DNA from: Bacillota bacterium | GTDB lineage: Bacteria; Bacillota; Clostridia; Acetivibrionales; DSM-1351 | Assembly: GCA_023391425.1 (NCBI GenBank) | Contig: JAEWAX010000149.1 | Coordinates: forward strand, 1-64,000 | DNA length: 64,000 bases | Direction of reading: 5' to 3' | In this document: in pieces, positions 45,153-54,493 of the stretch | Layout: the number at the start of each line of letters is the position of its first letter | How positions within the stretch are numbered: the first letter of the stretch is position 1 | Made by a program: the position numbers and the translations under genes | The notes under the pieces: generated by a model | Database searches by the model: none | Told to the model about the DNA's origin: nothing | The model's input: the letters and a program-made list of their open reading frames with translations, nothing else

Positions 45153-45959
45153 TCAAGTATTATCCTGTGTTTTCTGTCTAACAATTTCATAAATCATAAT
45201 TGAAGCAGCTATTGATGCATTTAGGGATTCAGCCTTGCCAGGCATTGGTATTTTAACAAGTCTATCTGCCATTTTCACCGTTTCATCGCTTATTCCATTT
45301 GCCTCATTGCCAACAATAATTGCACTTTTGCCTGTCAAATCTTCATCAAAGTAGTTATTAGGGCCATCCAAGTGTGAAGCAATAACCTTATAGCCTGATT
45401 CTTTTAGTAGTTTTATTATTTCATCTATTCTTAGTCCTTCAAATATTGGCATATGAAAAATAGAGCCCATTGTTGAACGTAGCACCTTAGGAGAGAAAAG
45501 ATCAACACAACCCTTAGTCAAAATTACTGCAGATACATTTGCAGCATCAGCCGTTCGAATAATAGTTCCAACATTTCCTGGATCCTGAAGACTATCTAAT
45601 ATAACTACTGAGTTTCCTTGCTCAATAACCGTATCAAAAACAAAGTCTTTCTTTTTCAATACAGCCAAAATTCCCTGTGGTGTTTGGGTATCTGATATTT
45701 CCTTAAACAGTTTTTCACTCACAAGGAAACAATCATTACACAATGCGCTAACTCTATTTAATAGTTCTTTTCCACCATTTAAACCTTCGAGCTTATCTGA
45801 AATAACCACTTTTACAATATCTTGACCATTGTCAATAGCATCGCTTACAAATCTTATTCCTTCAACAAAATAAAGGTTCTCTGCATCTCTATTCTTTTTC
45901 AGATGTAAAGCCTTTATTTCTTTTATTGTATTGTTTTGACTGCTGGATATATAGTTCAT
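45153..45959 (-). CDS. SpoU/TrmH-family RNA 2'-O-methyltransferase
   Basis: A 268-residue SPOUT-class methyltransferase that puts a methyl on a ribose 2'-OH of tRNA or rRNA using SAM. An N-terminal substrate-binding part (NNTIKEIKALHLKKNRDAEN) leads to the knotted catalytic domain: LDSLQDPGNVGTIIRTADAA (motif 1, catalytic Arg), IIVGNEANGIS (motif 2) and IPMPGKAESLNASIAASI (motif 3). The target base is not predictable. The ribosome-binding site is weak (GGGGG at 12 bp). Confidence 0.9.
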   Translation of the reverse strand: MNYISSSQNNTIKEIKALHLKKNRDAENLYFVEGIRFVSDAIDNGQDIVKVVISDKLEGLNGGKELLNRVSALCNDCFLVSEKLFKEISDTQTPQGILAVLKKKDFVFDTVIEQGNSVVILDSLQDPGNVGTIIRTADAANVSAVILTKGCVDLFSPKVLRSTMGSIFHMPIFEGLRIDEIIKLLKESGYKVIASHLDGPNNYFDEDLTGKSAIIVGNEANGISDETVKMADRLVKIPMPGKAESLNASIAASIMIYEIVRQKTQDNT

Positions 45960-46154
45960 TTATAGCATTTCCCCCGATATATAACGTTGATTCTGTTGTA
46001 AAAGCGAAATTTCTATGTACTAAAAGTTTTAAAAAGCTCTGTTTAAGAATAGTGCTGTTATTAGCTATAATATTATCTAGATATATATGTTTAACTTCAA
46101 AAAAATTACATTTTAAAATGTTGTGAATTATCAGGATTGATTTATATGTTATTA

Positions 46155-46694
46155 TCACCAAAATTCATAATGAACTATATCTTCAATCTTCTTTCTTGGA
46201 CGGGCTTTAGGGGTTTCATTCGGATAGCCAACAGTTATAACTCCTACTACATATTTATCGGAAGGTATATTTAAGACTGGTCTAATTTCTTCTTGTGTAA
46301 ACTCTGCAACCCAGCAAACTCCTAGTCCTAAATTATTGGCTTGTAGCAACATGTATCCTGCTGAAATTGAGGTATCTCTAATTATTCGTTTCACTTCATC
46401 TTGTGGACTATTATCATCTAAATATACCTCTATATCTTCTTTTATTCTACAACGCACATCTGCAACACATACAATAAAAACAGGTGCTGTTAGCATCCAT
46501 TTTTGATTATGAGAAGCCTCCATTACTTTTCGTCTATTTTCTTCAGATTTTACTACTATATAGTGCCAAGGCTGTGTGTTACTACCTGATGGAGCTAGCC
46601 TTGCACTTTCCAGCAGTTCAGTTATTTTTTCATTTTCAACTTGTTTGTCAATATAATTTCTTATGCTTCTACGCATTTCAATTTCTTTAATCAT
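46155..46694 (-). CDS. Nitroreductase-family flavoprotein
   Basis: A 179-residue FMN-dependent reductase. It opens EMRRSIRNYIDKQVENEKI, with the SARLAPSGSNTQPWHYIVV FMN-binding segment at about 30-48, GVCWVAEF and the closing VGVITVGYPNETPKARPRKK stretch. The physiological substrate is unknown. It follows the PHP/hydrogenase set by 113 bp on the same strand. Confidence 0.9.
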   Translation of the reverse strand: MIKEIEMRRSIRNYIDKQVENEKITELLESARLAPSGSNTQPWHYIVVKSEENRRKVMEASHNQKWMLTAPVFIVCVADVRCRIKEDIEVYLDDNSPQDEVKRIIRDTSISAGYMLLQANNLGLGVCWVAEFTQEEIRPVLNIPSDKYVVGVITVGYPNETPKARPRKKIEDIVHYEFW

Positions 46695-46807
46695 ATATTT
46701 ATTCCCCCTTACTCTGATAATATTTTAGTACATATTATTTTACAATTATATCTTTATTTCATTAAATAATACACTAATATTTCTTTCAATATTCTTTTTA
46801 TTTTACT

Positions 46808-47521
46808 CTAATTCCTTAAGGCCTTAATTACGCTTTCAATTGTTAAACAATCTACATCTATAAACTCTTCCCTCTCATGAATATTCCATAGGTGGTGTGC
46901 ATCTGATGAATATATTCTTTTCATAGTGCTTATTTTATTATCCTTAGACAGTACTATATCATCAGTCTTTTTATCACTGATTTCAACACATTTGATGTCA
47001 ATATCTTTAGGCATAGCTCCTAAGTTTGAGAGTATGGAATTGGATTTTCTGTCTATATGAGCAGGGATTGCAAGCCCACCTAGTTTCTGGTTCACAACCT
47101 GAAATACTTCATTAATGGTAATAGAAGTTGAGGTTAAAAGCAGCCTAGCTTCCTTTCCAATCAACTCATCATTCTCATCTAGAATAAGCTGTTCTCCAAA
47201 AATATCTTCTTTATTTCTGATATTTGGCAACCTTGCGTAAACCAAGTTTTGCATTTCTGCTGCTTTTTCAGTATTGGGGAACAAGCATACAACATGTATC
47301 TCCTCTGCAGTCTCTATCTCCATTGCTGGAATTACAAGTAATGAAGTATTTTTCGCGCAGTTGGATATTGCCTGTACATTCGCACAAGAATTATGATCAG
47401 TTATTGCTATGACATCCAACCCCTTCAATATACTCATATTAACTATATTATTTGGTGTCATATCATTATCTGCGCAAGGAGATAATGAGGAATGTATATG
47501 TAAGTCATATGCAATGTTCAA
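46808..47521 (-). CDS. PHP-domain phosphoesterase
   Basis: A 237-residue metal-dependent hydrolase of the TrpH/YciV-like PHP family. The metal-site residues are all visible: DLHIHSSLSPCADND (HxH), ITDHN, the Glu of AMEIETAEEIHV, PAHID and SSDAHHLW. PHP proteins hydrolyse phosphate esters of nucleotides or oligonucleotides; the substrate here is unknown. TTG start with GGGAGG 6 bp upstream. It is the last member of the DRTGG/HATPase/hydrogenase-like/DRTGG set, 121 bp from its neighbour. Confidence 0.87.
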   Translation of the reverse strand: MNIAYDLHIHSSLSPCADNDMTPNNIVNMSILKGLDVIAITDHNSCANVQAISNCAKNTSLLVIPAMEIETAEEIHVVCLFPNTEKAAEMQNLVYARLPNIRNKEDIFGEQLILDENDELIGKEARLLLTSTSITINEVFQVVNQKLGGLAIPAHIDRKSNSILSNLGAMPKDIDIKCVEISDKKTDDIVLSKDNKISTMKRIYSSDAHHLWNIHEREEFIDVDCLTIESVIKALRN

Positions 47522-47642
47522 ACCATTCCTCCCAAACCACAGTAATTTTAATCTCAGCGTGGTACTAATATATGGTGCTGCGAAACTATTATTAACATCA
47601 ATTTAATTTTAAAGCTTATTTGTTAATAACACTCTATCTGAG

Positions 47643-47975
47643 CTAAGTCTTGTCCAACATTCTCTTGCATATCTCAAAAGAATTGTATTGTGAGCTAATA
47701 ATTATGATTCCGTTTTCGTTTGCCTTTTTTAGCGTGAGTTCTTCAATTTCAATGCCTTCAGGAATAATTACACAAGCGACGTCAGTCATCATAGCGACAG
47801 CTGGTACATTTACATTTGTAAGTACAGTAATCCATGCATCACCTTTTTGTGCATGAGACATAACCCAGCTAAGTAAATCACAAATATATACATTGTCTAT
47901 TTTTAAGTCATTTATATTAGTACTTTGTGTTACTATCTTTCCATCTATTTTCGTAATAAATTCCTCAATGAACAT
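47643..47975 (-). CDS. DRTGG-like sensor-domain protein
   Basis: A 110-residue single-domain protein resembling DRTGG domains (the regulatory domain of HPr kinase/phosphatase-type and CBS-linked proteins): IVTQSTNINDLKIDNVYICD, a central GDAWITVLTNVNVPAVAM core, and the closing ENGIIIISSQYNSFEICKRM. No catalytic residues. It sits 45 bp downstream of the hydrogenase-like gene. A second DRTGG protein lies at the head of the set. Confidence 0.75.
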   Translation of the reverse strand: MFIEEFITKIDGKIVTQSTNINDLKIDNVYICDLLSWVMSHAQKGDAWITVLTNVNVPAVAMMTDVACVIIPEGIEIEELTLKKANENGIIIISSQYNSFEICKRMLDKT

Positions 47976-48020
47976 ATACTACCTCCATTAGCCACATATC
48001 GGCCACGAAATATAATCACA

Positions 48021-49334
48021 TTATACAATCGTATCTTTATCCATTACAGGAGGCATTTTCCCTCCTAAGTCCACCATTTCTTTTGCCAAGTCTCTAATAC
48101 GTTCTCTCAACTTGAAAATACAATCTGTTTCATTTGCAATTTCCCTTACAATATCCTCTGCCAATGCGCGACAGTTTGGTGCGCCACACGCACCACAATC
48201 CAATCCAGGCAACTCAGTGTATATCTTTTCAAGTTTTTCTAACTTCACCATAGCCTTTGAAAAGTCCTTATCAAGCTTCATAACAGGTTTATATTCAACA
48301 TTAGATGTCCAGACAAGTTCCTCATAGCTATTTTTATCATTACTCACAGCGCCTCTTTTTGAAGCTTCCTTCATATGCTTTTTGAGTGTTGTCTTGGCTA
48401 CAAACACATTTGCTACTGTTAGTGGCCCACCCAAACAGCCTCCGGAGCATGAAAGCGCTTCAACAAAATCAACATCATTAAGCCTATCTTCCTCAATCTC
48501 ATCGAATATTTTTATAATATTGTGAATACCATCAACAGCTAGTACTTTATCTGTTCCCAAAGCCCCACTTTCTCCGCCTGAATTGGCCCAGTCTATTCCC
48601 TCTACTCCTGCCTCTGTTAATTTGGTATTGTTATTAAGATTACTTAAAACTGATAATATTTTAATATAGATATCCTTAATTGAAATAACACCATCAACAT
48701 AGGATTTTTGTTTTTCGTATGGAGCCTTTACACTTGTGACCTTTGCGGCACATGGAGAAATAAAAAATACACCTATATCCTCCATAGCTATTTTTTGTTT
48801 ATTATGTAGCTCATTTTTTACAATTTTTGCAGCAACCTCCATAGGTGATTCTAGCTTAACGATATTATCAATTAGGCTAGGAAATCTTACTTGTATAAGC
48901 CTTACAGCAGCAGGGCATGCTGATGATATCATCGGTTTTTTTATATTAGGGTTCTTTAGTAGCTGCCTAGTGGCTTCACTAACTATTTCTGCCGCACGAG
49001 CAACCTCATATACGTAATCAAAACCAATTAATTTGAGTGCATTTAAGATGTTATTTCTTGAATACTTCTTATCAAATTGTCCATAGAGTGACGGAGCAGG
49101 TACAACAACTTTATATTTAAACTCATTAATTATATCCAAACTATCGCTAATAGCAGTTTTTGCATGATATGGGCATACACGTATGCACTCACCACAGTCT
49201 ATACAACGCTCATTGATTATTCGAGCTTTGCTTTTTCGCACTCGGATTGCCTCAGTAGGACAACGTTTGATACAGTTAGTGCACCCTCTACATTTGTCTT
49301 TGTCAAGATTAACAGAATGAAAATACTCTTTCAT
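48021..49334 (-). CDS. [FeFe]-hydrogenase-like iron-sulfur protein (non-catalytic redox sensor?)
   Basis: A 437-residue cytoplasmic iron-sulfur protein. Ferredoxin motifs CRGCTNCIKRCP (15-26) and CIDCGECIRVCP (near 44-55) come first, then a hydrogenase large-subunit C-terminal-type domain (about 75-330) with SSACPAAVR, ISPCAAK and LSCSGGCLGGP, and a final Fe-S domain (LDCGACGAPNCRALAEDI, about 380-397). H-cluster-type cysteines remain, but the first Cys of TSCCP is Ala, as expected for a sensor or electron-transfer form. ATG at 49334 with GGAGG 5 bp upstream. It is flanked by an RsbW-like ATPase and DRTGG proteins, a set known beside NADH-type hydrogenases in Clostridia. Confidence 0.87.
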   Translation of the reverse strand: MKEYFHSVNLDKDKCRGCTNCIKRCPTEAIRVRKSKARIINERCIDCGECIRVCPYHAKTAISDSLDIINEFKYKVVVPAPSLYGQFDKKYSRNNILNALKLIGFDYVYEVARAAEIVSEATRQLLKNPNIKKPMISSACPAAVRLIQVRFPSLIDNIVKLESPMEVAAKIVKNELHNKQKIAMEDIGVFFISPCAAKVTSVKAPYEKQKSYVDGVISIKDIYIKILSVLSNLNNNTKLTEAGVEGIDWANSGGESGALGTDKVLAVDGIHNIIKIFDEIEEDRLNDVDFVEALSCSGGCLGGPLTVANVFVAKTTLKKHMKEASKRGAVSNDKNSYEELVWTSNVEYKPVMKLDKDFSKAMVKLEKLEKIYTELPGLDCGACGAPNCRALAEDIVREIANETDCIFKLRERIRDLAKEMVDLGGKMPPVMDKDTIV

Positions 49335-49377
49335 AGCAACCTCCATAATTCATAGAAAAAAATGTAGCATATAGAAG

Positions 49378-49800
49378 TTATGAAAAATTCACAGTCAGTA
49401 CAACTTTCGTTCCTTTTCCAACCTCAGTAAATATTTCTAGCTTATCAGCATACTTTTTCATGTTAGGAAGACCCATTCCAGCACCAAAGCCCATTTCTCG
49501 TATGTTATCTGGAGCTGTCGAATATCCTGCCTTCATAGCAAGCTCCAAATCTGGAATTCCTGGGCCATGGTCAATAATAGCAATAATAACTTTATCACTG
49601 CAAATTTCAATGTCAGCATATCCACCTTTGCCATGGATAACTGCATTAATTTCTGCTTCATACATAGCAATAGCAGCTTTCTTAATTATATCAGATGAAA
49701 GTCCAATTTGTGAAAGTTTGTTTTTCACATTACTTGAAGCCTCACCTGCTGTTATGAAGTCATTTGCAGGTATATCATACCTCAGTTTAATAGTGCCCAT
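49378..49800 (-). CDS. RsbW/SpoIIAB-like ATP-binding protein
   Basis: A 140-residue GHKL ATPase of the anti-sigma-factor kinase type. N box EAEINAVIHG, G1 box DHGPGIPD, and G2 box GFGAGMGLPNM are all intact. There is no sensory or histidine-phosphotransfer domain, so it resembles a stand-alone Ser/Thr kinase such as RsbW. Its phosphoacceptor is unknown; the adjacent DRTGG and hydrogenase-like proteins are the natural candidates. 43 bp before the hydrogenase-like gene, 29 bp after the first DRTGG gene. Confidence 0.88.
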   Translation of the reverse strand: MGTIKLRYDIPANDFITAGEASSNVKNKLSQIGLSSDIIKKAAIAMYEAEINAVIHGKGGYADIEICSDKVIIAIIDHGPGIPDLELAMKAGYSTAPDNIREMGFGAGMGLPNMKKYADKLEIFTEVGKGTKVVLTVNFS

Positions 49801-49829
49801 TGGAGCCTACCTCCTACTTTAAATGAGAG

Positions 49830-50174
49830 TTAAGCTTTCCCTTTCAATCCAGCATTATATAATTTGCCGCTTGAAACAAACATTGTATCCTTTGTTGACA
49901 TTAAAACAATGTTTTTATCTTTTGCCAATTCAACCATGCCGTCTAAAGGAAGCTTTCCTCTGACAAATATGATTGCTTTAATGTCCATCATTTCTGCTGT
50001 CCGAATAACCTGCAAATTAATAAGTCCTGTCAATAATACAACATTTTGGGTTACATATGCCATTACATCACTCATCAAATCTGAACCACAAGCACTTGTA
50101 ACCTCGTAATCCAAACAATCTTCCCCAGTAATTACCTGCGCATCAAGAATTTCAGAAATGTCACATAGCTTCAT
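49830..50174 (-). CDS. DRTGG-domain protein
   Basis: A 114-residue single DRTGG-like domain: LCDISEILDAQVITGEDCLD, a central LMSDVMAYVTQNVVLLTGLI, then IRTAEMMDIKAIIFVRGKLP, and the end VLMSTKDTMFVSSGKLYNAG. Similar in size and pattern to the protein at 47643. It is the first gene of the set and may bind a nucleotide or serve as the partner of the RsbW-like ATPase. Start supported by AAGGGGTG. Confidence 0.78.
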   Translation of the reverse strand: MKLCDISEILDAQVITGEDCLDYEVTSACGSDLMSDVMAYVTQNVVLLTGLINLQVIRTAEMMDIKAIIFVRGKLPLDGMVELAKDKNIVLMSTKDTMFVSSGKLYNAGLKGKA

Positions 50175-50194
50175 TTTTTCACCCCTTATAGCGT

Positions 50195-50572
50195 TTACTC
50201 TTCATAATGTTTAAAGTTTTTATCTTTTCCTTTATCTTTAATGGGAGCTATACTTATTTGTTTTATATCTTTAAGCTCTGAATTATAATTATATCTATAA
50301 TAGTAAATAACGTTTTGTTCATCATTAAAGATTACACTTATGCCGTATGGCCCTCCATATTTCCCAATAGACTCCTTATGATACTCAACGTTTAGCTTAT
50401 ACTCTTCTTCTTTATAACCTTTTGTTGTTAAATGTGCTATTACCTTTTGTTTAACAGAATCTACAGACTCAATTTTACTTTCTTCAGGTGATACCCTAGA
50501 ACAGCCAATCACTAAAATACTAATTATAAATATAGTAACTAATATTGCAGTTTTTCTATGCAAACTTTTCAT
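50195..50572 (-). CDS. Small lipoprotein of unknown function
   Basis: A 125-residue protein with a lipoprotein signal: RKTAILVTIFIISILVIGC, Cys at 24, so it would be attached to the outer leaflet of the membrane. The mature part is charged, resembling DUF3139-like small lipoproteins (YKEEEYKLNVEYHKESIGKY and an YYYRYNYNSELK strand). It precedes the DRTGG set by 20 bp on the same strand and might belong to that transcript. Confidence 0.72.
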   Translation of the reverse strand: MKSLHRKTAILVTIFIISILVIGCSRVSPEESKIESVDSVKQKVIAHLTTKGYKEEEYKLNVEYHKESIGKYGGPYGISVIFNDEQNVIYYYRYNYNSELKDIKQISIAPIKDKGKDKNFKHYEE

Positions 50573-50625
50573 AGCCCCCCACTTGGCATATCTTCAATGA
50601 TATATAATTCTATTTTGTTAAATCA

Positions 50626-52284
50626 TTAAAAGAAACAACTTCCACCAATAAATTCTTTTACAATTGAATTATTTGGAATATCCTTTGCATCGATAGGTAA
50701 AAAGTAGCTTAAAAACTCAATTAATCTCTTTACCTCAGAATATCTTTCGTTCTCTGGCCCTAATTGCATTAAAAGTGGCTCTGCATATGTCTTGAGTAAG
50801 CACAATTCGTATACAAGTGAGGAATTAAACATAATGTCAGCATTCTCTTGATAGGGGAAAATATTTTTCTCCTCGCCTCTTCGAACAGATGGCCATCTAT
50901 TAATCGTATTTATTGCTGAACAGCCTCTAAACTGGTTATCTCTTACTATCCTTCTGATTATTCTAGTATCAGTAGATGGTATCCTATTGTGGTCATCAAT
51001 GTTCATTGAAGTCAAGGCACTAACGTAAATCTTAAATTTATCTTCTGGTGAAATAGATGCAGTGAGCTTATCATTCAAGCCGTGTATACCCTCAATAACA
51101 AGAATATTTTTCTTATTCATAACCATTCTTTGTCCAACAGGCTCTCTCGAACCTGTCTCAAAATTATAAATAGGTATTTCTACCTCATGACCATCAAGTA
51201 GTTCCGAAAGATGTTTATTAAAAAGGTCAATATCAATAGCCTCTAGCGCTTCAAAATCAAAATCCCCATCTAGATCCTTAGGGGTTTTATCTCTATTTAC
51301 AAAATAATTATCCAAAGAGATAGTCCTAGGAACAAATCCATTTACTCTAAGTTGAATACCTAATCTATTTGCAAAAGTGGTTTTTCCGGATGATGATGGT
51401 CCAGAAATCAGAACAATTCGTTTCTCTTCTTCATGGTTTGTTATTTTATCAGCTATTTCAGCAATCTTTTTCTCATGAAGAGCCTCGCTCACTCTTATTA
51501 AATCCCCTATTTCGCCTGCTTTAATAATGTCGTTTAATGCTCCAACATTTTCTACCCCCAATATTCTTACCCATTTTTTATACTCAATAAAAACTTTAAA
51601 AAGCTTTTTTTGTTCCGTAAATGGCTGAAGAACCTCTGGGTCTGATTTTGATGGAAACTGTATTACGACGCCGGGTTGATGGTATTTAAGGGCGAAACAT
51701 TTAATATAGCTGGTATCAGGCACCATATACCCATAATAATAATCTTCGAAACCGCCACAGTTATAGACTGTAACATATGGCTTCTTCCTATGTTCTAGTA
51801 CCTCGTATTTATCAAGTCTTCCAGCTTTTCTGTACAATTCTCTAGCATCTTCTGTAGAAATGACCCTCTTCTGAAAGGGTATTCCATCAGAAACAATCTT
51901 CTTCATCCTTGTATCAACTGCCTCTACCTCAGCCTCAGACAAGCCTTCGGCACCATTGATTTCACAATAAACTCCATTGCTCATAGGATGACTTATTACA
52001 GCATTTCTTTCAGGGAAAACTTCACTAACTGCTTTAATAAAAATGAAATATAGACTTCTTCTATATATTCTCATTCCATCTTCATCAGTTAAATCAATAA
52101 ATTTTATTTCTGCATCTTCGCTTATTTCATAACTCAATTCCCTTATGTCATTATTAACTCTGGCAGCTACAATAGTAGAAATATATTTATCTTTAAATCG
52201 TTTGCTCAGTTCAAGAAGTGTCGTCTTCTTATCAATCTCATACTTTTCATTATTTATTGTTATAAAAATTTTATTATTGTTCAT
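50626..52284 (-). CDS. Uridine-kinase-like nucleoside kinase with TGS domain
   Basis: A 552-residue protein with an N-terminal TGS domain (about 5-68), an HxxxH-type second additional domain like that of threonyl-tRNA synthetase (about 80-190, with VDTRMKKIVSDGIPF), and a C-terminal P-loop nucleoside kinase (GPSSSGKTTFANRL near 300, SLDNYFVNRDKTPKD, DFDFEALEAI). The order is that of the Firmicute 'uridine kinase' group, thought to phosphorylate a nucleoside; the TGS part may bind a nucleotide or RNA. GGAGG 4 bp before the ATG. It precedes the small lipoprotein. Confidence 0.85.
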   Translation of the reverse strand: MNNNKIFITINNEKYEIDKKTTLLELSKRFKDKYISTIVAARVNNDIRELSYEISEDAEIKFIDLTDEDGMRIYRRSLYFIFIKAVSEVFPERNAVISHPMSNGVYCEINGAEGLSEAEVEAVDTRMKKIVSDGIPFQKRVISTEDARELYRKAGRLDKYEVLEHRKKPYVTVYNCGGFEDYYYGYMVPDTSYIKCFALKYHQPGVVIQFPSKSDPEVLQPFTEQKKLFKVFIEYKKWVRILGVENVGALNDIIKAGEIGDLIRVSEALHEKKIAEIADKITNHEEEKRIVLISGPSSSGKTTFANRLGIQLRVNGFVPRTISLDNYFVNRDKTPKDLDGDFDFEALEAIDIDLFNKHLSELLDGHEVEIPIYNFETGSREPVGQRMVMNKKNILVIEGIHGLNDKLTASISPEDKFKIYVSALTSMNIDDHNRIPSTDTRIIRRIVRDNQFRGCSAINTINRWPSVRRGEEKNIFPYQENADIMFNSSLVYELCLLKTYAEPLLMQLGPENERYSEVKRLIEFLSYFLPIDAKDIPNNSIVKEFIGGSCFF

Positions 52285-52703
52285 AATGCCTCCATTTACC
52301 TCGAGAGTTTTTACAAGAACACAAATAATGTTTCTATGGCACGAGGTGAATCTGTTTTACAATTTGTTTTATTATTTTGTTCTACAATTTGTTTTATTAT
52401 TTTGTTTTACAATTTGTTTTATAGTTTGCTTTATGGTTTGCTTAATAATTCATTTAATCGCTTATTTAATAAAATGTTTTAATATCAATTTCCATATATA
52501 TTTATTCTATATAGAATGTAAAATGTCCTTTATATGTAATTATTTTTAATTATAGTTATCATTTGAAACAAAAATCATACAACTTAGTGTTTTCAGTTTG
52601 TTTGGTATTTGCTGTTAAATACACATATTAGTATTTGACAGCATATTGGCTATAATATACAATGAAACGTGGTTGATAAAAGAATTACGAGAGGTTAGGT
52701 AAA
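52285..52703. other. 419-bp intergenic region with AT-rich tandem repeat
   Basis: Divergent gap between the TGS-kinase and prfC. It contains a 25-bp tandem repeat (52359-52383, 52384-52408, partial to about 52425; unit ACAATTTGTTTTATTATTTT plus GTT(C/T)T) and the prfC promoter. No other gene or RNA was recognised. Confidence 0.8.
52635..52663 (+). promoter_or_regulatory. Promoter of prfC
   Basis: TTGACA (52635-52640), 17-bp spacer, TACAAT (52658-52663), 40 bp before the ATG. A TATAAT at 52651 would have a spacer of only 10 bp and is unlikely. Confidence 0.7.
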
Positions 52704-54323
52704 ATGTCAGATATAAAAGCTGAAATAAAAAAAGAAGTATCACGAAGAAAAACGTTTGCTATTATTTCTCACCCTGATGCTGGTAAAACCACATTAACTG
52801 AAAAATTATTGTTGTATGGTGGTGCAATCAGATTAGCTGGTTCTGTAAAATCAAGAAAAGCAAACAAATACGCTGTATCAGATTGGATGGAAATTGAAAA
52901 GCAAAGAGGAATTTCTGTCACCTCCAGCGTTATGCAATTTGAATATAACAATTATTGCATCAACATACTAGACACTCCTGGCCATCAAGACTTCAGTGAA
53001 GATACTTACAGAACTCTAGTTGCAGCTGACAGTGCTGTCATGCTTATTGATGGTGCAAAAGGTGTTGAAGCACAGACAATAAAGCTTTTCCATGTATGTA
53101 AAATGAGAGGTATTCCTATATTTACATTTGTAAATAAAATGGACCGTGCTAGTAAAGACCCCTTCGAATTAATGGAGGAAATAGAAAGAGTACTTGGTAT
53201 TCGCTCTTATCCGATGAATTGGCCTATTGGAACAGATGGTGATTTTAAGGGTGTTTATAATCGTGAGTTGGCACAAATTGAACTTTTTGACGGCGGTTCA
53301 CATGGTCAAACTCAAGTTTCATCTCGTGTTGGAAAAGTGGATGACCCTATATTTGCTGACCTTTTGGGTAGTCATTATCACAATAAGCTTTGTGAGGACA
53401 TTGAGCTTCTAGATATGGCTGGTGATGAATTTGATAAAAAGAAAATTCGCAGTGGAGAGCTCACTCCTTTATTCTTTGGCAGTGCAATGACTAATTTTGG
53501 AGTACAGCCATTTTTAGAAGAATTTTTGAAGCTTGCACCTTCGCCTGGTGTCGTAGAAACTACTGAGGGAGAGATTGACCCTGAGAGTGATAAATTTTCA
53601 GGTTTTATTTTCAAAATACAGGCTAATATGAATCCTACACATAGAGATAGACTAGCTTTTTTAAGAATTTGCTCAGGTAAGTTTACAAAAGGTATGTCTG
53701 TAAAACATGTGAATGCCGGAAAAGAAATTCGTCTCTCACAGCCACAGCAATTCATGGCACAAGAACGTACAATTGTTGAGGAGGCTTATCCTGGTGACAT
53801 TATTGGACTGTTTGATCCAGGTATATTTAACTTAGGAGATACTTTGTATGAGGGTAATAGCGATGTTAAGTTTGAGGGCATTCCTATATTCCCTGCTGAA
53901 TTCTTTGCAAGAGTCACTCCAACTGACACAATGAAGAGAAAGCAATTTATAAAAGGTATTGAACAGCTTTCTGAAGAAGGAGCTATCCAAGTTTTTAAGC
54001 AAATTGACATAGGTATTGAGGCACTAATCATTGGTGTTGTTGGTGCACTTCAATTTGAAGTATTGGAATATAGATTGAAAAACGAGTACGGTGTGCAGTT
54101 ACGTCTTCAAAACCTCCCTTTTAGACATGTAAGGTGGATAAAAACCGAAGGCTTAGATCCAAGAAAGCTCAACTTACCTAGTACAGCAATTATTGTAGAA
54201 GATAAACTAAGCAGAAACTGTTTACTATTTGAAAACGAATGGTCAATTAGGATGGCAGAGGAAAGAAATAAAGACTTGAAGCTAATTGATATAGCAACTC
54301 AAGACTTTAAAATACAAAGATAA
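52704..54323 (+). CDS. prfC: Peptide chain release factor 3
   Basis: GTPase that recycles RF1/RF2 from the ribosome. The 539-residue protein has the translational GTPase domain (ISHPDAGKTTLTEKLL G1 at about 20, RGISVTSS G2, DTPGHQDFSED G3, NKMDRASKDP G4), domain 2, and an RF3-specific C-terminus. The insert with Gly/Ser-rich residues near 205-215 is within family range. GAGAGGTTAGGT precedes the ATG. It is followed closely by tRNA-Gln and tRNA-Lys with their own promoter. Confidence 0.95.
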   Translation: MSDIKAEIKKEVSRRKTFAIISHPDAGKTTLTEKLLLYGGAIRLAGSVKSRKANKYAVSDWMEIEKQRGISVTSSVMQFEYNNYCINILDTPGHQDFSEDTYRTLVAADSAVMLIDGAKGVEAQTIKLFHVCKMRGIPIFTFVNKMDRASKDPFELMEEIERVLGIRSYPMNWPIGTDGDFKGVYNRELAQIELFDGGSHGQTQVSSRVGKVDDPIFADLLGSHYHNKLCEDIELLDMAGDEFDKKKIRSGELTPLFFGSAMTNFGVQPFLEEFLKLAPSPGVVETTEGEIDPESDKFSGFIFKIQANMNPTHRDRLAFLRICSGKFTKGMSVKHVNAGKEIRLSQPQQFMAQERTIVEEAYPGDIIGLFDPGIFNLGDTLYEGNSDVKFEGIPIFPAEFFARVTPTDTMKRKQFIKGIEQLSEEGAIQVFKQIDIGIEALIIGVVGALQFEVLEYRLKNEYGVQLRLQNLPFRHVRWIKTEGLDPRKLNLPSTAIIVEDKLSRNCLLFENEWSIRMAEERNKDLKLIDIATQDFKIQR

Positions 54324-54366
54324 AACAAAAAATTTTAAAAAAATAAAATAAATTGTTTGATAAAGC

Positions 54367-54395
54367 TTGACAAAATGCGTAAACCTCTTTATAAT
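54367..54395 (+). promoter_or_regulatory. Promoter of the tRNA-Gln/tRNA-Lys pair
   Basis: Consensus TTGACA (54367-54372), 17-bp spacer, TATAAT (54390-54395). Confidence 0.9.
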
Positions 54396-54413
54396 AGGTC
54401 TTGCGCTTGTCGT

Positions 54414-54490
54414 TGGGATGTCGCCAAGTTGGTAAGGCACCAGATTTTGATTCTGGCATTCCGTTGGTTCGAGTCCAGCCATCCCAGCCA
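54414..54490 (+). tRNA. tRNA-Gln (anticodon TTG)
   Basis: Acceptor TGGGATG with CATCCCA, anticodon arm CCAGA-TTTTGAT-TCTGG (anticodon TTG), T arm GGTTCGAGTCC, encoded CCA end, discriminator G. Confidence 0.96.
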
Positions 54491-54493
54491 TTT

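Noticed and set aside
45889..46161. 90-codon frame overlapping the RNA methyltransferase start
   Set aside because: Overlaps a well-supported gene in another frame and has no recognisable protein pattern.
52359..52425. CRISPR or iteron-like array
   Set aside because: The 25-bp units abut without spacers and are simple A/T sequence.
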